Below, in pieces: positions 21,460 to 34,100 of a DNA stretch of 64,000 nt; within the stretch, counting starts at the first letter, position 1, and each line of letters opens with the position of its first letter. Source of the DNA: Luidia sarsii (Eukaryota > Echinodermata > Asteroidea > Paxillosida > Luidiidae). The DNA lies in NCBI GenBank assembly GCA_949987565.1, contig OX465103.1:8079347-8143346 (forward strand), read 5' to 3'. The notes below the pieces were generated by a model. The model was given only the letters and a program-made list of their open reading frames with translations, was not told where the DNA came from and made no database searches. The position numbers and the translations under genes are program-made.

Positions 21460-24400
21460 CTGCCGGGACAAGACCAGAAAGGCCGGGGGACTGAACGGTG
21501 GATCGGTGGATTGATGGATTGGTGGATTGATGGATTGATGGATTGAATTGATGGATTGATAGATCGATGAATCGACGGATCGATGGATTGGTAGATTGAT
21601 GGATTGATGGATTGATGGATTGATGGATTGATGGATTGATGGATTGATGGATGGATGGATGGATGGATTGATGGATTGATGGATTGATGGATTGATGGAT
21701 TGATGGATTGATGGATTGATGGATTGATGGATTGATGGATTGATGGATTGATGGATTGATGGATTGATGGATTGATGGATTGATGGATTGATGGATGGAT
21801 GGATTGATTGATGGATTGATGGATTGATGGATTGATGGATGGATGGATTGATGGATGGATTGATGGATGGATGGATTGATGGATGGATTGATGGATTGAC
21901 AGATTGGTGGATTGATTGATCGATGGATTGATTGATAGATTGATGGATTGACGGATTGATGGATTGATGGATTGATTGATGGATTGATGGATTGATGGAT
22001 TGATGGATTGATGAATTGATGGATAAATTGATTGATCTAGATAAGATTGATCGAGCAAGCTATTGGAGGGGAAATGGTAAAGCAATCCAGTAGGTATGAA
22101 TCCATGAGCAAGACTTTTCATTGGCAGGACCTTTCTCAACCACCTGCATCCTGAAAAGGTCCTGCTAGAATCTGCTGAAATCAAAAATGCTTCCTCATGT
22201 AGCATAATCTCCAGATAATGATTCTAATGACTACCCTGGCTTCACTTCTGTATCACTTTAAGTCAAATCTTCTTCAAGTCAAGAAATGTCTAGATTTTAA
22301 GAGAGGTCCTGCTTAGGATCGAGACCTATGTTCTCACGTTTTTTTTTTCAGATTTGAAGCCCAAAATCATCAGAATTAATATAAAGATCCAGGGTGAAAA
22401 ACCCTTTGGGATTCATAAAGCAAGTTCCTGCGAGAACATAACGCCCTAACCTTGTAAGTTGAGGCATTGAGATCAGTCTAAAAGCTTGTTGTCACAGCCA
22501 ATATCTGATAGATGATCTATAGAGAGCCCAGGAGTCTCTTAGCAGACAGCTTTGGAGAGGAGATACAGGGACTTCTCCATACCAGATTGGGGACTCACCA
22601 GAGGGAAGGCCGGTGTGTGATGGTCAGCATGATGATACCAGCGTCCTTTGCCCTCTGGAAAATCTTGCCCTCCACGTCAATGCTGACCGCACTGGTGCAC
22701 TCATCTAGGAGAGCAAACTTGGGCCTGACAGAAGGATTTGTGGAGAGGGAAGGGTGACAGAACGATTGAGGAGGCAGGATTAAGAGCAACCTCAATTATT
22801 AGCCACAACAGTCTGGAAGAACTGACATGCCTGTAATAAAGAATGCACTTCCTGATTTCGAGGTGACTCAGTTATGGGGGGTTGATGGTCATTTCTTGTG
22901 GTTCAGTGGCATTGCTGTTAACTGTGTAGTGAAGATTGTGGGTTGAATTCCACTGCCTGATCAACGGCCGTTGGGCTGTGTGGCATGCCAACACAATGTC
23001 TCACGTGTGCTTTCAGCGGCAGCGCACTTTCCCTCGATCATCCACAGGAAAGGTCCCACAATAGCAGATATAGCAGGTAATTAATATGCAGATATATCAT
23101 AACTACAGAAAGGAAGGGGTATAGAGCTCTGCTATATACCAAACGAAAGCTTACAATGTGGGCTTTCCAGTCACGTATATAACTTGATTTTCATTTTTTG
23201 CAACTTAAACCACCTTTTACTGGAGCGGGTCACGTATATAAATATAACTGCTAAGGCTACAAGATCTGTACAAATGACACAGTGGTGCCTATAGGCCTGT
23301 GAGGCTCCTAGATAGACGGTGATTGCTTACTGTTGGTAGAACAGTCTAGCCATGCCCATTCTCTGCTTTTCACCTCCTGACAGGACATCCTTCCAGTCCC
23401 TGGAGGCATCCCATCCTGTGAAGACAACCAGACCAAAATGACCCATCAAAAACGAGTTGTCATATCATAGATATAACATGATGCTGAGAGAGTGCATCAT
23501 GTTATATCTATGATGCAACGCGGTACCCGCCGCTATACATTCTTCGAATCTGCCACACGGCCTTGACCAGCCCGGTGGTCAAGTGGTTAAGACCTCCGCA
23601 CTAGAAAGCGAGAGTTGCGGGTTCCCCATGAGGACCCCCATGAGAGGTCAGAGGTCACCTCTTAAACACACTGGCCATGTCACACAAGGTGGAGAGCTCC
23701 AAGCAATCGTCTTGAAGGGATTCAGAAGCCTTCCAAAATAATCGGATTTTGCTTGGTGGATACAGGAGACGTCATTTTTGCTCCTTTTCGAAATGAAGTA
23801 CAGTAATGGTTGACAGGGTTGACAGGGTTCAAAGGTGAATATGCAAATGTGGGTTGGAGCCGACTGACCTCCTTCTCGGCTGACTATCTGGCGGAGGTTG
23901 ACAATGCCCAGGATGTGCTCAAGGTCTGTGTCAGTCATGCCTCTCTGCAGCATGTCCGCATGCCTGTCTGGGTAGATCACCTGGTCCCGGAGTGTGCCCA
24001 GTGACATGTAGGGCCTGAAACCAGACCGGCAAAGACAAAGACCACATGTGACAATTCAACGGCTACAGCTCGGAAGAGGAACACGTACACAAGTCTACGG
24101 GAAACGGCTGCAGCCGCTACCTAGTGGCTTAGCGTAGACTTTTAGGAAGGCATACAGAATTGAGCAGGGGAGACAAAAGTTGACTCGTCCTATTGTATGT
24201 TGCTTTATAGGGCGAGTGTACATGTACAGTCAAACCTGCTTATCCGGCCAACTTTATATAAAAAGGGCCTCTAGTCCATAACGGCCACCTTAATGTGGTA
24301 CCGATCGACATTGCACGTGTATCAATGGTCGCAAGTTTCGATATTGCGGCCATTGTCCAACATGGCCTCATTGAATTCGCGGCCTAAATTCTCTCACTGA

Positions 24401-25153
24401 ACTGATTAACTTGAACTCATTGAACTGATTAAATTGTACACTTCATATTTATACAAATGTAGAAACATGCATGGACACAGTGGAAAGATTGCGGTGACAC
24501 AACATTCTCTTTCAAGAAGTGTGGCTCTGAAAAGAGCCACACTTCTTGTGTACGGACAGATGTCCATACATGTTTATGTTTGAACCTTTATAAAGAGGCT
24601 ACCTCTCCATAGTGGCCACTTTCTCTGGTCCCGTGGGTGGCCGCTTTATGCAGGTTTGACTGTACCATTGTCATGAGTGGTAGGCAGAAGTCACCTGGGC
24701 GCGATATTATTTTTCGTACCACATATTTACTATGGGCCCATATGTTCGTGCACAAACAAAGTATGAAGAATTGAGTCTCAGGTCACTCAGATTGTTCACG
24801 AACGTTGCATTCGCTGTGCAGAAAGCCTTTATTGGCTGTGCAGAAAGCCTATCCCTAGCTTTAACTTCAACTGGTATATCCCCCTCCACTCCCCCTTGCC
24901 CCCCACCCCGTAAATTGTTTGTGCACAAACATATGGGCCCATAGCGAATAATGTGGTACTGGAAAAACAATGGCCACCTGGGCTGTCTGCACCTAGGCTC
25001 ACCTCTGGGGAATGAAGAGCATTTCCTTGGGATTGGGCTTGACCAGCTTGCCATGGTACGCCGGCCAGAGACCGCACAGGATCCTGAAGAGGGAGCTCTT
25101 GCCACAGCCATTGGGCCCGGTGATCAGCAGGTGCATGCCCTCTGTCACCTGTG

Positions 25154-25188
<35 letters not shown>

Positions 25189-28100
25189 GTGAGGATGGGG
25201 TACCAGACATGTGTGACCGGCTCCTCAAGAAATGCACAAAAAAATTCCACAACAAATTTAGTTATATACATAGCTGAATTGGTTACATTATAAGCTTAAA
25301 TTTGGTGTAGGTTTGAACCCCATGGCATTTTGCATTCTGGAGATATACTGATATTTGCATATTCATATTGTATAATTTTTATGAAGGTACTTTCAGAGAT
25401 ATAGCAAATTTGCTAAAAAGAAACTCGCTTGAATGCCCCTAGCAACAGTTATGTTCCTTTGAAGCTATCTTTCTAAACATTTCATGAAAGTACTGGTATT
25501 TAAATGATAGAAGCCAATAAAACCCCCCAACAACATTCAATTCACAATGTGAATGTTTTTTCAGCCTCTCCATATAGAACAGCCCTTTACACATTATAGC
25601 AGAGCGCCCCATAATACCCTTTTTCACAGAGTGGTCACATATGAGCTGAATGCATTGCTGGCCAGGCCAACATTTCCACAACGGCCTCAACAGAGCGTGC
25701 AGTTTGTGGCAAAGGGCAGCGGGTGCATTCCACAGTCTGGTGACTGCATTGGTTGTGGGGCAGGCCAGCACACTGTCTGCCGTAGTAGCGCTCAGACCCT
25801 TGATCGTTCACAATGAAGCCCGACAATAGCGCCATTGTTACCACTAATCTGGCAATTCATGTAGCAACTGACGTCAAAAAGGGTGTTTGTCATGATAAAT
25901 ATTGCTGAAAAGAGTCTACGGTTTGGACAATAGCGGCGTCCAAATTTTGAAACTCCCCGAGCGGTTATAGACGTCATCCGTACGCAAGGGGTTAAGAACC
26001 ACACCTCTTCTTTAAGGGACCTTATACATGGTGTCCTCCTATATTGTTTCCCCCACCATGCAAAGCCTTAAAGGGGAATGAAACCTAGAGAAAAATGCTG
26101 GCTTATCTGATTGGGTGTTAAAAACAACCTACAATTACCTTTGTGCTTTATGAGTTTCATAAAGGGGGAAAAATCATGGAATTCGGTCATTTTTTCGGTG
26201 GTCGAATTCGCATTCCTGCAAACCGCCATTTTTTCGAATGGCCCGCCAGTCACTGCGGGGGGTATGACATCACAACGGAAATCTTCCACATGGGCGTGAG
26301 CTGAATGATGGTGTACTGCCAGGCTTTTGGATGTCAAAATGCCAGCAGGAAAAAGCTGGGGAATTCTTTTTTAAAGCAGTTCTCAACAAGGACAAGAGAC
26401 CTGAGTTGTTTAGGAAGTGGGCTGCGGCCATCAAAGTTGAGAAATTTTTCAAAGTATACAGTTGAAATGACGTGATTTGTAGCATGGTGATTGCGTATAG
26501 TCTCGATCTAGTCTCGACTTTGAGAAATTCGTGTCCTTGTTGGGAACTGCATGGAAAGATTTCCCCAGCTTTTTCCCACTGGCATTTTGACATCCAAAAG
26601 CCTGGCAGTACACCATCGTTCAGCTCGCAAGTGTATAACTGCACGCAGTATATACATGTAGTAGGGGTACATACGTCCGGGCCCATGCAGGCGTTGCAAT
26701 GTCATACCCCCGGCAGTGACTGAAGGGCCATTCGGTTTGGGGAATGTGAATTCGACCGTCATTTCCATGATTTTTCCCTCTTTATGAAACTCGTAGGTGA
26801 GTAGCACATAGGTAATTGTAGGTTGGTTTTAACACCCAATCAGATAAGCCAACATTTTTCTCTTGGGTTTCATTCCCCCTTAAGTCTTATCCATGAGATA
26901 ACTTATGCCCGGTAAGCAGAGACTGGCACTGACCTTCAGGGAGAGAGAGCTGACGACCACATCCCTGTTGGGTGTGATGATTGGCAAGTCTTTGGCAATG
27001 ATCAGAGCCATGTCTGTCTCTGCAACCTCTCCTGTCCAGACATAAAGGCAAGTTTATCGTCATTGTTGTCATCACCATCTTTATAATCATCACCACCATC
27101 GGTCACTATAGTTGAGCACTTTAGCACTGTTATTGTCATCATTGTCACCATCGTCACCATCATCACCATACTGCTATGCTTTGGAACTCTACCCACAACC
27201 TGTTTTCCATCTTCATACAAACTGGATCTGTTCAAGAGGAACGCGAATAGATACCTTCGTTCCCTTTGACTCTTCTTCGTTCCCTTTGACTTTTCTGTCT
27301 TTATCTGTCTATTCCTCTTCTATTTTTCCCTGTAGCCGTCACCTCGAGTGGCCTTATAAAGGCCTTGGGTTTGGCGACCTTGAAAGTTGCTGCTAGGATC
27401 GTGAGGCCTTTGAGAAAGGTCCTGCTAGGATCGTGAGGCCTTTGAGAAAGGTCCTGCTAGGATCGTGAGGCCTTTGAGCAAGGTCCTGCTAGGATCGTGA
27501 GGCCTTTGAGCAAGGTCCTGCTAGGATCGTGAGGCCTTTGAGAAAGGTCCTGCTAGGATCGTGAGGCCTTTGAGAAAGGTCCTGCTAGGATCGTGAGGCC
27601 TTTGAGAAAGGTCCTGCTAGGATCGTGAGGCCTTTGAGAAAGGTCCTGCTAGGATCGTGAGGCCTTTGAGAAAGGTCCTGCTTGGATCGTGAGGCCTTTG
27701 AGAAAGGTCCTGCTAGGATCGTGAGGCCTTTGAGAAAGGTCCTGCTTGGATCGTGAGGCCTTTGAGAAAGGTCCTGCTTGGATCGTGAGGCCTTTGAGAA
27801 AGGTCCTGCTAGCATCGTGAGGCCTTTGAGAAAGGTCCTGCTAGGATCGTGAGGCCTTTGAGGTCCTGCTAGGATCAAAAGGTCTGGCCCTCTAACTTTT
27901 GAGATTTATATATTGCGGGTCATTTTAGTCAGTGAGCAGTTTGCAACAGTTTTTTTTGTATTTACATTAAATGTCTCCAAAGATAACACTCCCATTTAAT
28001 TCTAGATACAGACTAAGGCTGTTGTCGTGAGAAAAAATTCTTGTCGACATGTCGCGAGAATTTTATGCCGACTGTCGACATTGTCGCGACAGAGACCCGA

Positions 28101-31100
28101 TTTAGTTAAAAATCTGTAGTCACAATGTCGGATTTTTTTTAGGTATTAAAGGAATGGGGCATGTCAAACCGCCATAGCTGTGAACTTGTGAAATAAGTTT
28201 TCATGGATAATCTTAATTTCAATAAAATTTCATATTTAATGGCTTTCGTATTTAAGATTATACACAACAAAATAATTTTTGTGCCGATATTGGGTGTTAC
28301 AGTCGTAATTTCCTAAAAAAATCATAAAAAAGCGATTGCTCATTGTTTATTCATGACGTCATCGATCAGCGATGCGTGCGTTCTCACTGCAAGAAATAGT
28401 GAATATTTATGAATTCGCTGCACAGCGGCTGCAGTGGCTTTCCAATTGGCTATGTACACATGTACAGTTGGAGAACCAGATAGTTTCAGTGAAAAGAAAA
28501 GACGTCACCGTCCGAACCTAGCTAAAGGTATTGAGCACCCAAAAAACAGCTGCGTATTGGGCCCAAAAACGGAGGAGGCCGCGTATTCAGCCATACATTC
28601 AGACAAACCTAGAACGTATGCGGCAAAGGAGGCCTTTTTCCGATGTACTTAATGTACTTCCGGTCCGTTTTTCAACGAAATAAAATATGCGGCCGCCGGG
28701 ATGTTGGGCCCAAACATGCGGCTACTTTCAACTGGGTACCGACCGCGACGCACGTGCGATCTCATTTCTCGATCCTTCCCTCGGACGTCCACGATCTTTC
28801 CCGATCTCTGCATTGCACTGGTATCCCGTACGCACGTGTATTAAATGCATGCGATGCAGCAACGTATACCAGCTACTGTACTGCTGACGACCGGCCATAG
28901 AAACGTGCGCTATACAGTAGTGACAGTATTTACACTGTACATCGTAATGGCAAAATGCGTTCGGTGAACGATTTTCTTTGGTCGCATCGCGATCCCTTCC
29001 AACTTCCAACATATTTAGTAACTATTATTTTGTGGCGTGGATAAGCAAAAATGAAATGCTCAGCGCACAATTTTAGGATTTTTTGTTCCCTTTTTATTCC
29101 CTTCTTTTCAAAAATTGGCCATTATGACTATAGATAGGCTAATGTATTTTATTGTTTTTGTCGCGACAACAGAAAAACCTTGTCGACATGTCGGAATATT
29201 TTCTTTGTCGCGACAATGTCGACAAAACCCTTGTCGACAACAGCCTTAATACAGACAAGGGTAAAGTGGACGTTTTGCGCTGACACAGTGTAACACATCT
29301 CTTTTGAGAAGGAGAGTGTGGCTCTGAAAAGAGCTAGTAACTCAACATTTCGGGCAGGGTGTACTCTGCACGTCGTTAGGAGACTGCTGGATTCCAACTA
29401 TCACCAGTGCTTGTAAGTATTGTTTGAGTTCTTCCACCATGCAAACCTTCAAAGTCTTATCAAACAAGGGCTAATCACTAGGATCCCTCTCTACACTACA
29501 CAAGCCCCACTCCCAGTTGGAATCCAGCAGTCTCCTGAAGACGAACAGAGTACACTGTTCGAAACGTCAAGTTCCTCCCGTTCTTTTCAGAACCACACAC
29601 ACTCACAAAAGAGAATTTACATGGTGTCACCGCAAACCTACCACCAAACAAAGGCTAGTTGGAATGGCCACGTTATCAAAGCAAGAGGAAAATGCCGCTG
29701 ACAGACACTGTCGGCCGACAGACCTGCAACGACGAGAGGGCCCTGGGCCCGCGCCACGTTCTTGGGATGAGGGGATGTCTTCTGGCTGCCTTTGCCGACC
29801 ATGGCCCGCACATAGTGGCCCTCGCTGACATCTGCAAAGACCTCCAGGAGTTCAGACACGCGGGAGGTGTAACCAGCCAGGGCTGTCACCTACACGAGTC
29901 AACACAGACCCAACAAAATTAGCACAGAAACACACACACACACACACATATGAAGAAATCTACATTCTACTGTTCTCAGTTGTATAAAAAAATCAGGAGG
30001 GCTTGACGTTTCGATCTTAGCAGGACCTTTCCAAAAGGCTGCCTATTGAATTACTTGCATTTTAGTAATTTGCATTAACTTTGCATTGTGGAATGCAGCC
30101 ATTGCTAAGCCAGTGAGGTTTGAAGTAGCGCGGCTGTGTCCCAGTTTATTGCCTATGGCTGCAAATAGCGTACAAGTCTATGAGATTTCCCTCAACCTCT
30201 GGCCAGGAACTTCCACAGACCACTATTTCAAGCTGTAGCTAACGAATTTGGATTATCGTGTACAAGTTACAATCTAAGCTCTTCTCCTCAAAGTTTTTAT
30301 TGTTGTAAACCCTGCCTTTTGAAAACCAAATGTATGTTCATAAGCTATTTAAGCTAGTTTAGCAGCAATTATTTCGGACAAAAATCAACATCATAGCCGC
30401 AAATATTACCACAAATTAGATATCAAAAATTAGGAGGGCCTGCCTTATCGATGCTATCAGGACCTTTCCAAAAGGCTGCCTATTGATACTTGTATTTTAG
30501 TAATTTCAGTCAGTAAGCAGTTTGCAACATTTGTGCATAATAGACCGATTGAGCAGCCACTGCTTACATGCCATCAAGTGACTTATAGTGAGTATTTTTG
30601 CATTTCATTTGGCACAGAGCAGCGATGGAAATGTACAAAGAAGAATGTGGACAATATGATAGTCTTCTTTGCTCATTTCCACTCCTGTTCTGCACCAAAT
30701 GAGATGCAAACACACCCGTGATGGCATGTAAACATTGATCGCGCAATCGGTCTATTATTAGGTCCTCTGACATCTAAACTATATATTCTTCCGTCTGTTT
30801 GACGTTATTTCAAACATTCAACGTCTGATTTAAACATTCAATCATATTGTTTCTGTAAAAGGCATCTCATTACAAGACCTTGTCTTTTGACTATGCTTCC
30901 ATGATTGCCCATTTTACAATCTTGTCTCTCCTTTGTTACTTTCCATTTTCTCTCTTTCATTAATCAATCCTGAAGCACTGTCAATAAATATATTTTGGGC
31001 ATCATTGAATGTTGAGTTGAGTTGAGTTGAATCTAGTACACACAGTCACACACTATATGTGTACTGAGATCCCATGACCCCTGCTTGCTTAGCCTGGATG

Positions 31101-34100
31101 CCATACTGCTGGCCCAGTCCTGGGCATTCCTTACCTCTTTGTAGGAGGACATGACTCGCTCCATGGCATCGGCCAGGCTAAGCAGCAAGCTCTTGGCTGT
31201 GATGAAGTTCTGCGTCCGCTGGCTGATAGACTGGCTCTCTGAGATGGGCTCACCATCTGACATCAAAGGATGAACAGTGATACCAGTCAACCATCAATCA
31301 CGACTCAAGACTATGAACCACCATGAAATTATTCCTCCGAGGTTGTGGTGGAGTGATCAAATGGCATCTACATGTACATGTTGTAGCACAAGTAGTGCAT
31401 TTTCTCTGGTCCCCCCCCCCCTCTTTTCTAGTTTTCTCTGGTCACCTTTCATGTACAGTAGAGTCCCCCCACTTATCCATCTCCCAAGAGACCAAGTCCA
31501 GTAGTGACCACCTCCTTAGGAAAGTGTAGGTCATGCAGGAATGTGTATGCTCACTAGAAAGAGCGTCATAGAATGGCCTTATTTGGAAAACCACCCACTT
31601 CATCTACCGGAATATGCATTATTCCAGCCCCCATAACACATCTACCAAACATATCCCTTGCTGTACAATTATTCATTCACTCTTAATATTCACTCAATCT
31701 TAATATTCAATAGTGTATAGAACAAGTCCCTTTTAGGTAATTTTTGAAACCACCCCTGTCCCCATTATTTTTGTATAAAGGCAACCGTCCACAATCGTCT
31801 TGAGACTTAGAGCAGAGCAGCCTTCTCCTCCTGCTCTCCAGCTCCCACACCAAAATTAGTCTGGGTTTACGATCAACCCCATGGACCCAATCTTTGTGTC
31901 CGGAGTCTGTTCTTCCAATCATTTTTGTGCCACACTACCGAGTAACACCCAGGGCCTACACGTAGGCCTCAGACAACTTGGCACAATCCAAGTGTCACAT
32001 TAGCAATCTGTAGAGGCCGATGGCCCTGGCTTGAGCAGCATTCAGGAAATTGGATCACATTTGGAGAACCAATTGCTATAAAGGTGAAGTTGTTTGATAC
32101 AACGCTGTGTCAGTGCCCTGCTATAAGGCTGTGAATCCTGGGTCATCTCTTAGGACATGGAGGATAAGATAAATACGCGTACGTTGGCAACACCCTGCTA
32201 CTGCATAATGCTAAACATCAAACGAGTTGGCAGGATCCCTAATGCTACTGTGTTCAACCTGACTTTCCACATCCAGTTTTAGGCAGCGATGTGGACCCGC
32301 CTGGTTGCACCGCTTACGTAACAGGTAATAATGAGCGATAATTATGTGTGTGTGTAGTGCGCACTTTATGCATTAAAGCGGAAGTCCGCACTGGATGTGG
32401 GGCAGAGTGCATGACCGTTTAAAACCAAAAATAAAGCCTAGAATCGGTATTGACTGCTTGCTGTAGTACACTGTATGAACGCACAGAGTTTTTCAAATTT
32501 ACGACTTGATCCCCTGTAGTTAGAAGGCATTTTAACTCGATTGGTTTGGACTAACACGCTGTCTGAACGTAGCCATTGAGTCGTTCTGGGGCTGTGGTCA
32601 GTCTCAGAGATGCTCAAGTGAGGCTTGCGGTGCACATACCTAGACCTACAGCGGGAGTTCTGGAAGTGATAATGGGCACTGCGACCATGGCTAGCCCGTT
32701 GGCACTCCAGGTGTACTTGAGCAAGAACTGCTCCAGCATGACGTACCACAGCCGCTGCCTGTATATCAGGCTCATCTGCCTCTTCAGCGCCTCGTAGCTC
32801 TGTCTCAGCTGGTCGTGCTCAACCTTCACAAACCCCCAAGAAATGAGGAACAAATATCATTATACTGTAGGCTATTTCACTAGGAAGCATACCTAACCCA
32901 ACAAATTCCAACATTTGGGCAGAAATTAGGAACCCATTGGTACCCAACCTCACAGAATCCAACAGTCTGCATGTGTTGGATTTTGTTAGGTTGGGTACAG
33001 ATGCATCGTTGCATGAGTAGCATGACTATAGGGGGTTTGTCCCCAACCCAACAAAATACCACAATGTGTATGCTATGGCATGTTCTGGTCAGGTGTTGGA
33101 GTGTGTAACAGTGCACTACACTGCTTTCGTGGGTGAGTTTACCCACGAGCTCTTGGTCATTTTTGTGGTCAGGTGTTGGAGTGTGTGGGAGTATACTGAC
33201 ACTGCTTTCGTGGGTGAGTTTACCCACGAGCTCTTGGTCATTTTCTGGTCAGGTGTTGGAGTGTGTGGCAGTGTACTGACCATTGGTACCTAATCCAACA
33301 AACTCCAACAATGTCTCCCTGGGCCATTGGTACCTAATCCAACAAACTCCAACAAAATTCAGCAGCAGTATGCTATCCTTGGGGTACCTAATCCAACAAA
33401 TTCCAACAAAACCTGGTGTTGGATTTTGTGAGGTTGGGGAAATAATGAACAGCGATATACCGTACATTCGGCTATAATGATTTTACGTCCGTGGATATGC
33501 AGTCGCAACTGCTATAACGAACGACCGTTATACCGAACAATTTTCATGGATCCCGGGATGTTTGTAATAGCGACATTCCACTGTATTAGGAACTAGGTGC
33601 AAATCTCAATCATTTACAGGGCCTGCAGTTTGGACCCTAGCAGGGCCTTCCTCAAAGGTAGCCTTTGACTTGAGGGATTGCACTTCCAAATATGTTATGG
33701 AACAATATCTGTTGCCCTTTTTTCCCTGCCTTATAACCCCCAAAATGAATACATTTATATGAGTACCGGTATACAAAGCCAATTACAGTGGAATGTTGCT
33801 TAAACCAACACCGATATACCGAACATTCTGCTATATAACAAACATGTCCTTTGGCTCCCGATTTTGGTGTTAAAATATGTGGCTACAACTGCTATAATGA
33901 ATGACTGCTACACCGAACAATATTCATCGCAGGATGTTCGTTATAATGACATTCCACTGCACTACATAATGTCACAACTTAAGCACTAACAATACATGAC
34001 TGAATACGTTCATTGGTGACTTTTGTGCTATTTACAAAATCTACTAAATGTTGACATTCAAAAATTAGTATTGATCCTATGTAGCAAGGCATTTCTCAAA

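Larger units (their letters stand above)
26068..26883. mobile_element. Foldback DNA transposon with two inverted THAP-domain fragments
   Basis: Ends AGGGGAATGAAACC and GGTTTCATTCCCC lie between TTAA sites. Arms of over 200 bp are inverted copies, and homology continues inward to both THAP fragments (about 26305-26460 plus strand, 26500-26630 minus strand). It sits in the intron between ABCD exons 5 and 6, inside an older repeat. Confidence 0.85.

Noticed and set aside
21500..22205. Ile/His/Gln/Ser-rich N-terminal extension to ABCD exon 10
   Set aside because: Translation of the ATTGATGG array; the conserved protein starts at the acceptor at 21459.
24488..24547. Histone gene 3' end
   Set aside because: The stem-loop is perfect but no histone reading frame precedes it, and the same module recurs in other repeats.
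26270..26686. 138-residue minus-strand frame inside the foldback element
   Set aside because: It crosses both arms in a frame other than the THAP one; it is a by-product of the inverted duplication.
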